Shown here one piece after another: positions 42,823-51,155 of a stretch of DNA of 51,742 nucleotides (positions within the stretch are counted from its first letter, which is position 1; every line of letters starts with the position of its first letter). The DNA lies in contig JAJYIW010000002.1 in NCBI GenBank assembly GCA_021789855.1, forward strand, positions 1 through 51,742. Reading direction: 5' to 3'. The DNA comes from Chloroflexota bacterium. Its GTDB lineage: Bacteria; Chloroflexota; Anaerolineae; Anaerolineales; Anaerolineaceae. A model generated the notes under the pieces. That model was not told the DNA's origin, did no database searches, and worked only from the letters and a program-made list of their open reading frames with translations. The position numbers were made by a program, and so were the translations under genes.

Positions 42823-44334
42823 ATGAGCCTTCTAGGGATTGATGTTGGGACCAGCGGTTGCAAAGCGGTAACCTTTTCAGAGGAAGGACGGCAACTGGCC
42901 GTTGCGTATGAAGAATACGATTACCAGCATCCTTATCCGGAATGGGCCGAACTGGACACCCACCAGGTCTGGCAAAAAGTAAAAGACACGATCAAAAAGG
43001 CCGTCCAAGAATCAGCTGGTGACCCGGTGCGGGCGTTAAGCGTCTCCTCTCTGGGAGAGGCAGTCGTCCCAGTGTCTTTCAACCGGCAAATATTAGGGCC
43101 CTCTATCTTAAATTTTGATATACGGGGCGCTGAATACCTGAACGAGATTAACGAAAAGATGAGTCCGGAATACCTCTACCGGATCAACGGCAATACACCC
43201 GGAAACCATTACTCGCTGACCAAGCTGCTCTGGCTGAAACAGCACCAGCCTGAGCTGTACGCCGAAACGGATCGCTTTCTTCACTGGGGTGGCTTTGTCT
43301 CTTTCATGCTAGGGGCAGACCCGGTGGTCGATTACACCCTGGCCAATCGCACCCTTCTCTTCGATCTGGATCGAAAGGATTGGTCGGATGAGCTGTTGGG
43401 GCTGGTAAACTTTGAGCGTGACAAGTTGCCGCCAACCGTCGCAAGCGGAACAATCATCGGGAACGTCGCCAGTCCAATCGCAGACGAGCTGGGCCTGGCC
43501 GCCGGCATTCCCATCATTAGCGGGGGGCACGACCAGAGCTGTAACAGCGTGGGGTGCGGCGTCACGGAACCCGGCCACGCCATGTATGGCATGGGGACTT
43601 TTCTGTGCATGGTGCCGGTATTCAACCAACGGCCGGAACCCGCCCTGATGATCGCACAGGGGCTGTGCACCGAGCATCACGTCGTCCCGGGCGCATTTGT
43701 GAGTTTTATCTATAACCAGGGTGGTTCCCTGGTGAAATGGTTCCGAGATACCTTTGCGGCGGCAGAGCGCCAGCAATGCGCCGCCAATGGAACGGATATT
43801 TATAACCTGCTGACCGCAGAAATGCCCACCGGGCTAAGCCGGGTATTAGCCCTGCCCCACTTCACCACCACCGGGCCACCAGAATTCATTGAGGATTCCT
43901 GCGGCGTCCTGGCTGGGCTGCACCTGGATACGCCGCGAGGGGAAATCCTCAAGGGTTTAATCGAGTCGATGACGTTTTACCTGCGAGAATGTTATGAAGC
44001 CCTGCCGGCGACCATCGTGATATCCGATTTTCGCGCCGCGGGAGGCGGCAGTAAATCGGATGCCTGGATGCAGATCAGCGCTGACATTTTAGGGCAGCCG
44101 CTCCAACGTCCCATCGTCAACGAAGCGGGCGCACTGGGCGCGGCGATCATCGCCGGCGCCGGCAGCGGCATATTCCCATCCATCCAGGCTGGCGTCGACC
44201 AGATGGTGAGGCCAGGACGGACTTTCTACCCCAGCCCGGCGATGCAGAGCCGGTACGACGAACGCTACCAGCGGTATCGCCGTCTCTGGCCGCTGATGGC
44301 GGATTACTTACGCGACCTGGCCGCCTCAGCCTGA
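42823..44334 (+). CDS. FGGY family carbohydrate kinase
   Basis: A 503-residue sugar kinase of the xylulokinase/gluconokinase group. The N-terminal domain has the phosphate-binding LLGIDVGTSGCKAVTF and the substrate loop QHPYPEWAELD. The C-terminal domain has PIISGGHDQSCNSVGCG, with the catalytic Asp in GGHD, and FRAAGGGSKSDAWMQISADILG. It phosphorylates a sugar or polyol with ATP. The exact sugar is not evident. The last nine bases overlap the 3' end of the glycoside-hydrolase gene on the opposite strand, and both fit a carbohydrate-use locus. Confidence 0.93.
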   Translation: MSLLGIDVGTSGCKAVTFSEEGRQLAVAYEEYDYQHPYPEWAELDTHQVWQKVKDTIKKAVQESAGDPVRALSVSSLGEAVVPVSFNRQILGPSILNFDIRGAEYLNEINEKMSPEYLYRINGNTPGNHYSLTKLLWLKQHQPELYAETDRFLHWGGFVSFMLGADPVVDYTLANRTLLFDLDRKDWSDELLGLVNFERDKLPPTVASGTIIGNVASPIADELGLAAGIPIISGGHDQSCNSVGCGVTEPGHAMYGMGTFLCMVPVFNQRPEPALMIAQGLCTEHHVVPGAFVSFIYNQGGSLVKWFRDTFAAAERQQCAANGTDIYNLLTAEMPTGLSRVLALPHFTTTGPPEFIEDSCGVLAGLHLDTPRGEILKGLIESMTFYLRECYEALPATIVISDFRAAGGGSKSDAWMQISADILGQPLQRPIVNEAGALGAAIIAGAGSGIFPSIQAGVDQMVRPGRTFYPSPAMQSRYDERYQRYRRLWPLMADYLRDLAASA

Positions 44335-46599
44335 CCCGGCAGCCTCAAAGCGGGTACCTTTCGCCAACTTCAAGGTAACCTGTCCCTCGGGGTTCGCCAC
44401 GCTCACCCGACGCGTTTGACCGGCGCGGATCGAAATGGATTGGCCAGGCTTAAACCCATAGAGGGTCAATTCAACTTCAGGCCCACCTGTCACCAGCTCG
44501 CCGCTCAACTTTGTTGGTTCTACCTCCACGCCGCGTAAAATGACGGGCTGATCCGTGGTTAAAACCGGCAGGTCATTGAGACTGAGGCGCAGGCCGGCCG
44601 GGCTGACAGCAACCGCCAGCTCACCTTCAACAAGGCGAATCCCTTTAATTGCGGATACGCCTTCGCCCAGGTTGCCAAAACGCCAGCCTTTCCAGGGCTC
44701 AAAATCGGCCAGCTCCTGGATGCCAAGGTAAGCCAGGAGCCCGCCCCAATGGTAAACCGGGTCAGAGTTGGGCGCGTTATCCCCGTCCCCACTGATGTCA
44801 TCATAATTTTCATGCACATGGGATTCGCCCCGCCATTCACCCAGGAAGAGATCCAGGCTTTTCTGGCTAAGCGCTAATGCTTCCAGGTCAAAGCCATAAC
44901 GCCTGAGCCCTTCGCAAACCAGGAAATTCATCGGCCCCCAGATGCGCCCGCGCCAGTAATCGTTGACCGCAGACTGCAGACCTTCTCGCCGGCGCTCTGA
45001 GCTGCGGTAGCCCGGATCGCCGCGCGATATGCTGGGTAAGACAAATCCGCCCCAAAATTCTCCCGAGTTGAGCAGGTGTTCGTCCACCATACGCCTGGCG
45101 CGCTGCAGGGGGACAATCCCGGCCAACAATGGATAAAAGTTCGTAGGCGACAGGGAAGGCGAGAAACGCCCATCCCAGCTCTTGTTTTGATAAATGCCGG
45201 CAGCTTCGTTCCACAGCACAGAATTGATACGTTCGCCCATCTGCTGATATTCATCTGTTAAAGCACTGGCATCCGCCTCCAGGCCTAAAATGGCGGCAAT
45301 CTGGGCCAATGCCCAGGCATCCAGGGCATAGAGAGCATTCAAGCCCACGTCTACCAGCTCCATGGTGTGCGTCGTTTGATTAAAAACGACCGAATCGTAC
45401 ATCGGGCTGTTATCCAGGCCCGATTCATACATGGCAGCTCGCAAGGTGCCAGCCTCCCAGCCGGGGTTCTCTCCCGTGGGGGTGGAACCCCACTCCAAAA
45501 GGCCGTCGCCGTTGCCATCGCGGTGGGGCATCCACCAGCGATGCCAGCGAAGCAGCGCCGGGTAGACCTCGGACAACAGGTTGAGCCATTGGGGGGCTCT
45601 CACCAGGGAGCGAGAGCTCGCCAGCTTCAGCACCACGTAAGAGCCCACCGGCGGCTGAGAACGATCCTGAGAGGTCGCCCGGGCTGACCCGAAATTGGGT
45701 ACAAACCCCGCGGGGGTGATCTCTTGCAAGATTGCCCTCACGTTGGCCTCTGCCAGGGAGGGATCCTCCAACCCTGACATCATAGCGGCAAAAAAGGTGT
45801 CCCAATCGAACAGGACGTACCCACCCCATCCAGGAACCCGGCACCAATCCCGGCTGACCGGCGTGCAAATCCGTCTTTTTACGGGCTCCCAGATCGTATT
45901 CCAGTGCAGGCCGCGCGTCATCCCCGCCGCTGCCTCATCCAGCCACCCCATGCCGCGTAAGGCAGTCGCCTGGTACCGTTTACGCTCATCATCCAACCGC
46001 CGGGCTGCCTCTTCAAAGGTCACCGGAGGCACGCCAACCGGCTCGATCTTGATCAGGATAGGATCAACCGGCTGCGGTTCATCTTCCCACTCCTGGAAAG
46101 CAGGTGGTATGGCAAAGGCCAGGAATGGGGTAGCGGATGGCATTCCCTCAGGCAAGGGATTGAGGGGCGCATGGTTGGCGGTAAGCTGCCAGGTAACGCC
46201 GCCAGCCTGCGCAGCCAGGCTTGAATTCCCCTGGCTGACCTGAACCGGCGCAGCCCAGGCTCCATCCAGCTCTACCAGAAGCAGGTAATCCGCTTCGTCC
46301 GCCATCGAGCCCTCGGCTGCGATGAAACGGCAGATCGCCGGGGCTGGCTCCTCAACGACCGGGTGGCCATACTCACAAGACAGGGTCAGTGCGTCCCAGC
46401 GCAGGTCAACCTGGTTATAGCTCCCATCGCTGGCATGAGGGCCCAGGCGGCGCATCCCTGCCCGCCAATCAAATATCTCTTTTTTGGTGTGGCTGCCCAG
46501 GTGATACAAACAGAAGCGAACCCTCAAGCGGCTGGGCAGGTGAACGAAAGCATTGAGGTGGTTGGCGTCCCAGGTATTCCAGCCGGTGGGCTTAATCAT
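44326..46599 (-). CDS. GH63-like (MGH1-type) alpha-glycosidase
   Basis: A 757-residue cytosolic glycosidase with an (alpha/alpha)6-barrel core. The ATG at 46599 has AAGGAGAG six bases upstream; the frame opens further but without a signal. Key segments are YVLFDWDTFFAAMMSGLED (catalytic-region Asp), GLLEWGSTPTGENPGWEAG, LDNSPMYDSVVF, YWRGRIWGPMNFLV, and ESHVHENYDDISGDGDN (likely catalytic Glu). These resemble GH63 and mannosylglycerate/glucosylglycerate hydrolase-type enzymes. An N-terminal beta-rich domain and a C-terminal beta domain flank the barrel. It probably trims an alpha-linked sugar or compatible solute. It is divergent from the BTAD regulator, which may control it. Confidence 0.88.
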   Translation of the reverse strand: MIKPTGWNTWDANHLNAFVHLPSRLRVRFCLYHLGSHTKKEIFDWRAGMRRLGPHASDGSYNQVDLRWDALTLSCEYGHPVVEEPAPAICRFIAAEGSMADEADYLLLVELDGAWAAPVQVSQGNSSLAAQAGGVTWQLTANHAPLNPLPEGMPSATPFLAFAIPPAFQEWEDEPQPVDPILIKIEPVGVPPVTFEEAARRLDDERKRYQATALRGMGWLDEAAAGMTRGLHWNTIWEPVKRRICTPVSRDWCRVPGWGGYVLFDWDTFFAAMMSGLEDPSLAEANVRAILQEITPAGFVPNFGSARATSQDRSQPPVGSYVVLKLASSRSLVRAPQWLNLLSEVYPALLRWHRWWMPHRDGNGDGLLEWGSTPTGENPGWEAGTLRAAMYESGLDNSPMYDSVVFNQTTHTMELVDVGLNALYALDAWALAQIAAILGLEADASALTDEYQQMGERINSVLWNEAAGIYQNKSWDGRFSPSLSPTNFYPLLAGIVPLQRARRMVDEHLLNSGEFWGGFVLPSISRGDPGYRSSERRREGLQSAVNDYWRGRIWGPMNFLVCEGLRRYGFDLEALALSQKSLDLFLGEWRGESHVHENYDDISGDGDNAPNSDPVYHWGGLLAYLGIQELADFEPWKGWRFGNLGEGVSAIKGIRLVEGELAVAVSPAGLRLSLNDLPVLTTDQPVILRGVEVEPTKLSGELVTGGPEVELTLYGFKPGQSISIRAGQTRRVSVANPEGQVTLKLAKGTRFEAAGSG

Positions 46600-46644
46600 A
46601 AAAACTCTCCTTATCGACAGCGCAATGGATTGGCTTGCATGAAT

Positions 46645-46650
46645 TATACT
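46645..46650 (+). promoter_or_regulatory. Minus-10-like TATACT directly before the BTAD regulator
   Basis: TATACT ends six bases before the ATG at 46657, so a transcript from it would begin at or very near the start codon. No convincing -35 is seen. Confidence 0.4.
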
Positions 46651-46656
46651 TAGGAT

Positions 46657-49600
46657 ATGCTGACGGTCAAACTGCTTGGCAGCCCACAAATTGTAGACGA
46701 CCAGCGCCAGGTGCGGATCAGCCGCCGGAAAAGCCGGGCTGTTTTATATTACCTGGCTGCCAGCGCCACCCCTTTGACGCGCAGCCACCTGCTGGCTTTT
46801 TTCTGGCCCGACCACGAGCGGTCTTCCGGCCAGCAGTTATTACGGACCGCGCTCTACGAGCTACGCAAAACCTTTGGAGCCGCCATGGCGATGGAAGATG
46901 AATCCATCGGGTTATCCCAGGCCGTCGCTGTGGATGCCAGGCAGTTTGAAGCACTGGCCGCTACCCCATCCATGAGCCTGGCTCAACTTGGAGCCACTTT
47001 AGCGCTTTACCGGGGAGATTTTCTTGAGTCGTTTTCCCTGCCCGACTCGGCCGAGTTTGACGCCTGGCAAACCTACCAGGCGGAACATTACCGCAGCCTG
47101 TATATTCAAGGCGCAGTACGCCTGAGCCAGATTTATGAAGCGGACGGCGATTATCAAAACGGCCTGCAAGCGCTGGAAATGGCTTTGCGGCTTGATCCCT
47201 TGCAGGAAGACCTCCAACGCAATGCGCTCCGCTTGCAGTACCTGGGCGGCGATCGTCCAGGCGCAATCCGCCGGTATGAATCACTGCGCAAGTTGCTCGA
47301 TGAAGAACTGGGCGTTCCGCCCATGGCGGAAACCCGCCAGCTTTACCAGGCCATCATCACGGATGCGCTTCCCACACCCGGACAGCCCATTGGCGGGGTT
47401 ACCCGGCCCGGCGCCAACCTTTCAATTCCCCCCGCAAGCCCCAAGGCGCCATGGGTGGGCCGCGAAAAAGAATTACAACAAATGCATGAACTGGCCGGTG
47501 GGAGAGCCAGAAGGCTGATTTTGATCGAGGGAGAAGCCGGGATTGGTAAAACCCGGTTAGCCCATGAATTTATCCACCAGACGCGCGCGCTCACCCTGGC
47601 CGGAACAGCTCACGAGCTGGACCAGGCGTTACCCTACCAGCCAGTCATTGAAGCCTTGCGCAACCTATCCAACGATCCGGCCTGGCCTGATCTGCGCAGC
47701 CGGCTAAAACTGCCCGATATTTGGATCGCGGAAACTTCACGCCTCCTGCCCGATCTGTTTCCGCATTCCACCAGTTCCCTATCTTCCACCGCAACCACCA
47801 CCGAGGCCAGGCTTTGGGAAGGGATTAACCAGCTCCTGCACGCCATCAGCCAACAAGGACCGGTGATCATTGACCTGGATGATCTGCAATGGGCGGATAC
47901 TTCAACCCTGGGTTTGCTAGGCTACCTGCTCAGGCAGCCGGAACAATCCAAGATCATTTTCCTGGCTGCCACCCGCCCGGCACCACCCCGTTCGACCCTG
48001 GCCTCTCTCATGCAGACGCTCACCCGCGAAAACCGCCTGGCGCGGATAACCCTGGGCCGGCTTAATGCGGAGGCCATATTAAGTCTCTCGCGCATATTAA
48101 GCCCATTGGCAGCAGAGCCTCTGGCGAAATGGCTCGATCAGAATGCCGAAGGCAACCCTTACTTTATGATGGAGCTGATTCGGTATGCTGATGAAAAAGG
48201 GCTGATTAAAGCCGATGGGCGATTAACAGAGGAAGCGTTGAACGCTTCTCTGGTCGTACCTGCCTCTATCTATGCCATTTTGCAGGACCGGTTATCCCGG
48301 TTATCCGACCCGGCCAGGCGCTTGCTGGATACTGCTGTGGCCGCTGGTCGTGAGTTCGAATTGGAGGTGGTGACTCACGCCTCGGGCCTATCGGAACCGG
48401 CGGCCATGGATGCCCTCGACGAATTGCACAAATCCGGTTTGATCGACCCCCTGGACGACCGCCGGTTTACCATTCATCAAAGCTTGATGATGGAAGTCGC
48501 ATATCGCGAAATGGGGGTGGCCCGCCACCACCTGATGCACCGCCGCGTGGCCGATGCTTTGAAAATCGTGTACCGCCACCATCTCGATTTGGCTGCGGCT
48601 ATGTTGGCATGGCATTACAGCGAAGGAAACGCCCCTGAGCTGGCCGCTCCATACGCCTATCAAGCCGGAAAGCGAGCAGCCAGCCTGGCCGGTTGGCGAG
48701 AGGCTATCGGATTTTTTGAGCAAGCCCTGGCGGGTGAAACCCACCACCGGCAGCGGATTACCATTTACCTGGCCCTGGGTGATGCCTGCTTGCAGGCCGG
48801 TGATCTCTCCAAGGCAGCCGATGCTTACCGCGCTGTCATTGAGATGGCTAAAGGGCCGGAACAGGCCAAGGCGTTGGATCAGGCTCGCCTGGGCCTGGCG
48901 CAGGCCTACCTGCTACAGGGGCGGTACAGCGAAGTGCTGTCTATCGTCCAACAGGTGTTGGCGGTAGGCAAGATCAACATGGCGGCTGAAGCGGAGCTCA
49001 TCTGGGGTACCGCTTTGTCCCTGGAAGGCGCTGACTTAGAAGAGGCAAGCCAACACCTGGTACGCGCTGAACGTTACCTGTATTCATACGCCAAGCCCGA
49101 CCATGCCGGGCTGGCGCATATCAAATTTGAACAAGGCAGCGTTCAGGCGCAGCAAGGTAACCTGGAAAAAGCGATCTCGCTTTACAGGCAGGCCTTGCAG
49201 GTGGCGCAAGGCGATGAGTCCGCCCTAAACTGGCAGATTTTAGCTAATAACAACCTGGGATATCACCTGCTCTTGTTGGGCGACCCCACGGCGATCCATT
49301 ATGCCCAGGCTGGGTTCGACCTGGCGGTGGAAAAAGGCATGCTTCCCCAACTGGCCTACCTCCATTCCACCCTGGGGGAAATTGCCCTGGCTTCCGCTGA
49401 CCTGGATAAGGCGGAAGCTCATTTCACTGAAGGGTTACGCCTGGCTGAGCAGTTTTCCATCAAAGAGAGAGCCGCGGGATTAACCGCGAACCTGGGGTTG
49501 GTGGCGATCGCCAGGGGGCAAAAGGATCTGGCCATCCATCACTTATCCACCGCTTTGGCTTTATCCGATGACCTCGGCACCCGCCATCTTTCCGCTCAAA

Positions 49601-49743
49601 TCCGCGTGTGGTTGGTCCCGCTGTTACCCCCTGAGGAAGCCCGTAGCCATCTGATCGAGGCCAAAGCCCTTGCCGAGGCGGGTAGACGCCAGCGGTTGCT
49701 GCATGACATTTCCCAAGTAGAAGAAAAATTCCCCCAAGAATAG
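46657..49743 (+). CDS. BTAD/AAA-ATPase/TPR transcriptional regulator (SARP-like)
   Basis: A 1028-residue regulator. The N-terminal OmpR-type winged helix (about 1-95, VKLLGSPQI, TRSHLLAFFWPDHE, LRTALYELRKTFG) is followed by a bacterial transcriptional activation domain (about 100-240, DALEALRLDP-type helices including LQALEMALRLDPLQEDL). An AAA/STAND ATPase comes next, with Walker A GEAGIGKT (about 291-298) and Walker B VIIDLDDLQWAD (about 402-413), then a long TPR region (about 640-1020). There is no C-terminal LuxR helix-turn-helix. Such proteins act as ligand- and ATP-gated activators. It is divergent from the glycosidase gene by 57 bases. The ligand is unknown. Confidence 0.93.
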   Translation: MLTVKLLGSPQIVDDQRQVRISRRKSRAVLYYLAASATPLTRSHLLAFFWPDHERSSGQQLLRTALYELRKTFGAAMAMEDESIGLSQAVAVDARQFEALAATPSMSLAQLGATLALYRGDFLESFSLPDSAEFDAWQTYQAEHYRSLYIQGAVRLSQIYEADGDYQNGLQALEMALRLDPLQEDLQRNALRLQYLGGDRPGAIRRYESLRKLLDEELGVPPMAETRQLYQAIITDALPTPGQPIGGVTRPGANLSIPPASPKAPWVGREKELQQMHELAGGRARRLILIEGEAGIGKTRLAHEFIHQTRALTLAGTAHELDQALPYQPVIEALRNLSNDPAWPDLRSRLKLPDIWIAETSRLLPDLFPHSTSSLSSTATTTEARLWEGINQLLHAISQQGPVIIDLDDLQWADTSTLGLLGYLLRQPEQSKIIFLAATRPAPPRSTLASLMQTLTRENRLARITLGRLNAEAILSLSRILSPLAAEPLAKWLDQNAEGNPYFMMELIRYADEKGLIKADGRLTEEALNASLVVPASIYAILQDRLSRLSDPARRLLDTAVAAGREFELEVVTHASGLSEPAAMDALDELHKSGLIDPLDDRRFTIHQSLMMEVAYREMGVARHHLMHRRVADALKIVYRHHLDLAAAMLAWHYSEGNAPELAAPYAYQAGKRAASLAGWREAIGFFEQALAGETHHRQRITIYLALGDACLQAGDLSKAADAYRAVIEMAKGPEQAKALDQARLGLAQAYLLQGRYSEVLSIVQQVLAVGKINMAAEAELIWGTALSLEGADLEEASQHLVRAERYLYSYAKPDHAGLAHIKFEQGSVQAQQGNLEKAISLYRQALQVAQGDESALNWQILANNNLGYHLLLLGDPTAIHYAQAGFDLAVEKGMLPQLAYLHSTLGEIALASADLDKAEAHFTEGLRLAEQFSIKERAAGLTANLGLVAIARGQKDLAIHHLSTALALSDDLGTRHLSAQIRVWLVPLLPPEEARSHLIEAKALAEAGRRQRLLHDISQVEEKFPQE

Positions 49744-49750
49744 GGCGTTT

Positions 49751-49772
49751 TGTTGACGCTCTTGTTGACGCT
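49751..49772 (+). repeat. Direct repeat TGTTGACGCT before yceI
   Basis: Two exact copies of TGTTGACGCT (49751-49760 and 49763-49772), 12 bases apart start to start, lie upstream of a TATACT at 49791. They could be an operator or duplicated -35 elements. Confidence 0.45.
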
Positions 49773-49851
49773 ATAGCCACGCCGGTCACTTATACTGTAT
49801 CTGTAAGTGAGTAATCAAACCTATTTATTGAAAGATTTTGGAGGAAATAAC

Positions 49852-50391
49852 ATGTCCTGGAGCATTGATAACGCACATTCGCAAATTCAATTTGCAGTCC
49901 GCCATATGATGATATCAACCGTACGCGGTCGTTTTGAAAATTTTAGTGGTTCCGTAGAATTAGACGACAAAAAACTTGAAAACACGAAAGTTGACGTCAA
50001 AATTGATATGGCGACCATCAATACCCGCGATTCTCAGCGGGATGGGCACCTGCGCTCGCCTGATTTCTTTGAGGTTGAAAAGTTTCCTTACGCGACGTTC
50101 GTCAGCAAGTCGGTTAAAACAACGGATGCCACCCATGCGAAACTGGTTGGCGATCTCACCATCCGCGGCGTGACCCATGAGGCTACCCTTGACGTAGAAT
50201 TCAATGGGATGGCCAAGAATCCCTGGGGGAATACAGCGGCTGGGTTCAGCGCCCAGGGAAAGATTAATCGCAAGGATTGGGGACTTGAATGGAATATGGC
50301 CCTCGAGACCGGTGGTTTTCTGGTGGGCGATGAGATTACCCTGGATATTGAGCTTGAACTGGTCAAGCAAGCTGAAGCTGTGCCGGCGTAA
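49852..50391 (+). CDS. YceI family lipocalin-like protein
   Basis: A 179-residue YceI protein, whose fold binds polyisoprenoids such as octaprenyl pyrophosphate in a lipocalin-like barrel. Characteristic pieces are WSIDNAHSQIQFAVRHMMIS, VRGRFENFSGSVELDD, NTRDSQRDGHLRSPDFFEVEKFPYATF, LTIRGVTHEATLDVEF and FSAQGKINRKDWGLEWN. There is no signal peptide, so this form is probably cytosolic. GGAGGAAATAAC fixes the ATG at 49852; the frame is open upstream to 49807. It is followed by a hairpin terminator. Confidence 0.93.
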   Translation: MSWSIDNAHSQIQFAVRHMMISTVRGRFENFSGSVELDDKKLENTKVDVKIDMATINTRDSQRDGHLRSPDFFEVEKFPYATFVSKSVKTTDATHAKLVGDLTIRGVTHEATLDVEFNGMAKNPWGNTAAGFSAQGKINRKDWGLEWNMALETGGFLVGDEITLDIELELVKQAEAVPA

Positions 50392-50443
50392 CCCGGTTGT
50401 ATGAATTCTCTTGATTAACTAACATCGGATGAGTTCGAAGGAG

Positions 50444-50485
50444 AAGCTGGCAGGCCTTTGTTGGTTCTGCCAGCTTTGACTTTCA
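50444..50485 (+). terminator. Terminator after yceI
   Basis: AAGCTGGCAG (50444-50453) and CTGCCAGCTT (50467-50476) form a perfect 10-bp stem, followed by the T-rich TTGACTTTC. Confidence 0.7.
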
Positions 50486-50507
50486 TCTATTAAGGAGACA
50501 CCTAATC

Positions 50508-51116
50508 ATGACCCCAGTTTCAGTGCTTGCCTTTTCAGGCAGTTTAAGGAAAGCTTCCTATAATAGCGGATTAATCCGCGCAGCAACCACCGTTTTACCT
50601 GAAGGGATGACCCTCGAGGTGTTCGACCTGTCCGATATCCCCCTCTACAATGGGGATGTCGAAACAGCCGGGACACCGGAAAGCGTCAGGGTCTTCAAAG
50701 ACCGTATAGCTGCCGCTGACGCTTTATTGATCTCCACTCCTGAATATAATAATTCCATCCCAGGTGTATTAAAAAATGCGCTCGATTGGGCTTCTCGCCC
50801 GAATAAGGAATCTCCCTTCATCGGAAAACCAGCGGCTATCATGGGCGCCGGAGGCGTTATGGGCACTATCAGGGCGCAAATGGCGCTGCGACAGGTAGCT
50901 GCATCGCTCAACTTGGCGCTGTTGAATAAGCCCGAGGTGATGGTGGCGCGCGCCTGGGAGAAATTCGACTCAGAAGGTAATTTGCACGATGAGCCCACTT
51001 TTCAACAAATTGCTGAGCTCCTCAAGGCTCTGGGCACCTGGACGCGCCGGCTGCACAGGCCGGAGTCCTATAACGCCATGCCAGCGGATGTAAAACCAAC
51101 CGCTGCACTCAATTGA
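50508..51116 (+). CDS. NADPH-dependent FMN reductase family protein
   Basis: A 202-residue flavodoxin-fold reductase. FMN-binding segments are VLAFSGSLRKASYNSGLIRAA (phosphate loop) and STPEYNNSIPGVLKNALDWASR, the YNxSxPGxLKNAxDW hallmark of the family. GKPAAIMGAGGVMGTIRAQ follows. It reduces FMN, quinones, azo dyes or chromate with NADPH in related species; the physiological substrate here is unknown. AAGGAGA precedes the ATG. It converges on the dehydrogenase gene with a 20-base gap. Confidence 0.93.
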   Translation: MTPVSVLAFSGSLRKASYNSGLIRAATTVLPEGMTLEVFDLSDIPLYNGDVETAGTPESVRVFKDRIAAADALLISTPEYNNSIPGVLKNALDWASRPNKESPFIGKPAAIMGAGGVMGTIRAQMALRQVAASLNLALLNKPEVMVARAWEKFDSEGNLHDEPTFQQIAELLKALGTWTRRLHRPESYNAMPADVKPTAALN

Positions 51117-51131
51117 TCGGGGTGCACACGA

Positions 51132-51155
51132 CCCGGTCAGGCAAAATTGACCGGG
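51132..51155. terminator. Hairpin between convergent genes
   Basis: CCCGGTCA (51132-51139) and TGACCGGG (51148-51155) form an 8-bp stem overlapping the end of the dehydrogenase gene. There is no T-run, so its strength is doubtful. Confidence 0.4.
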
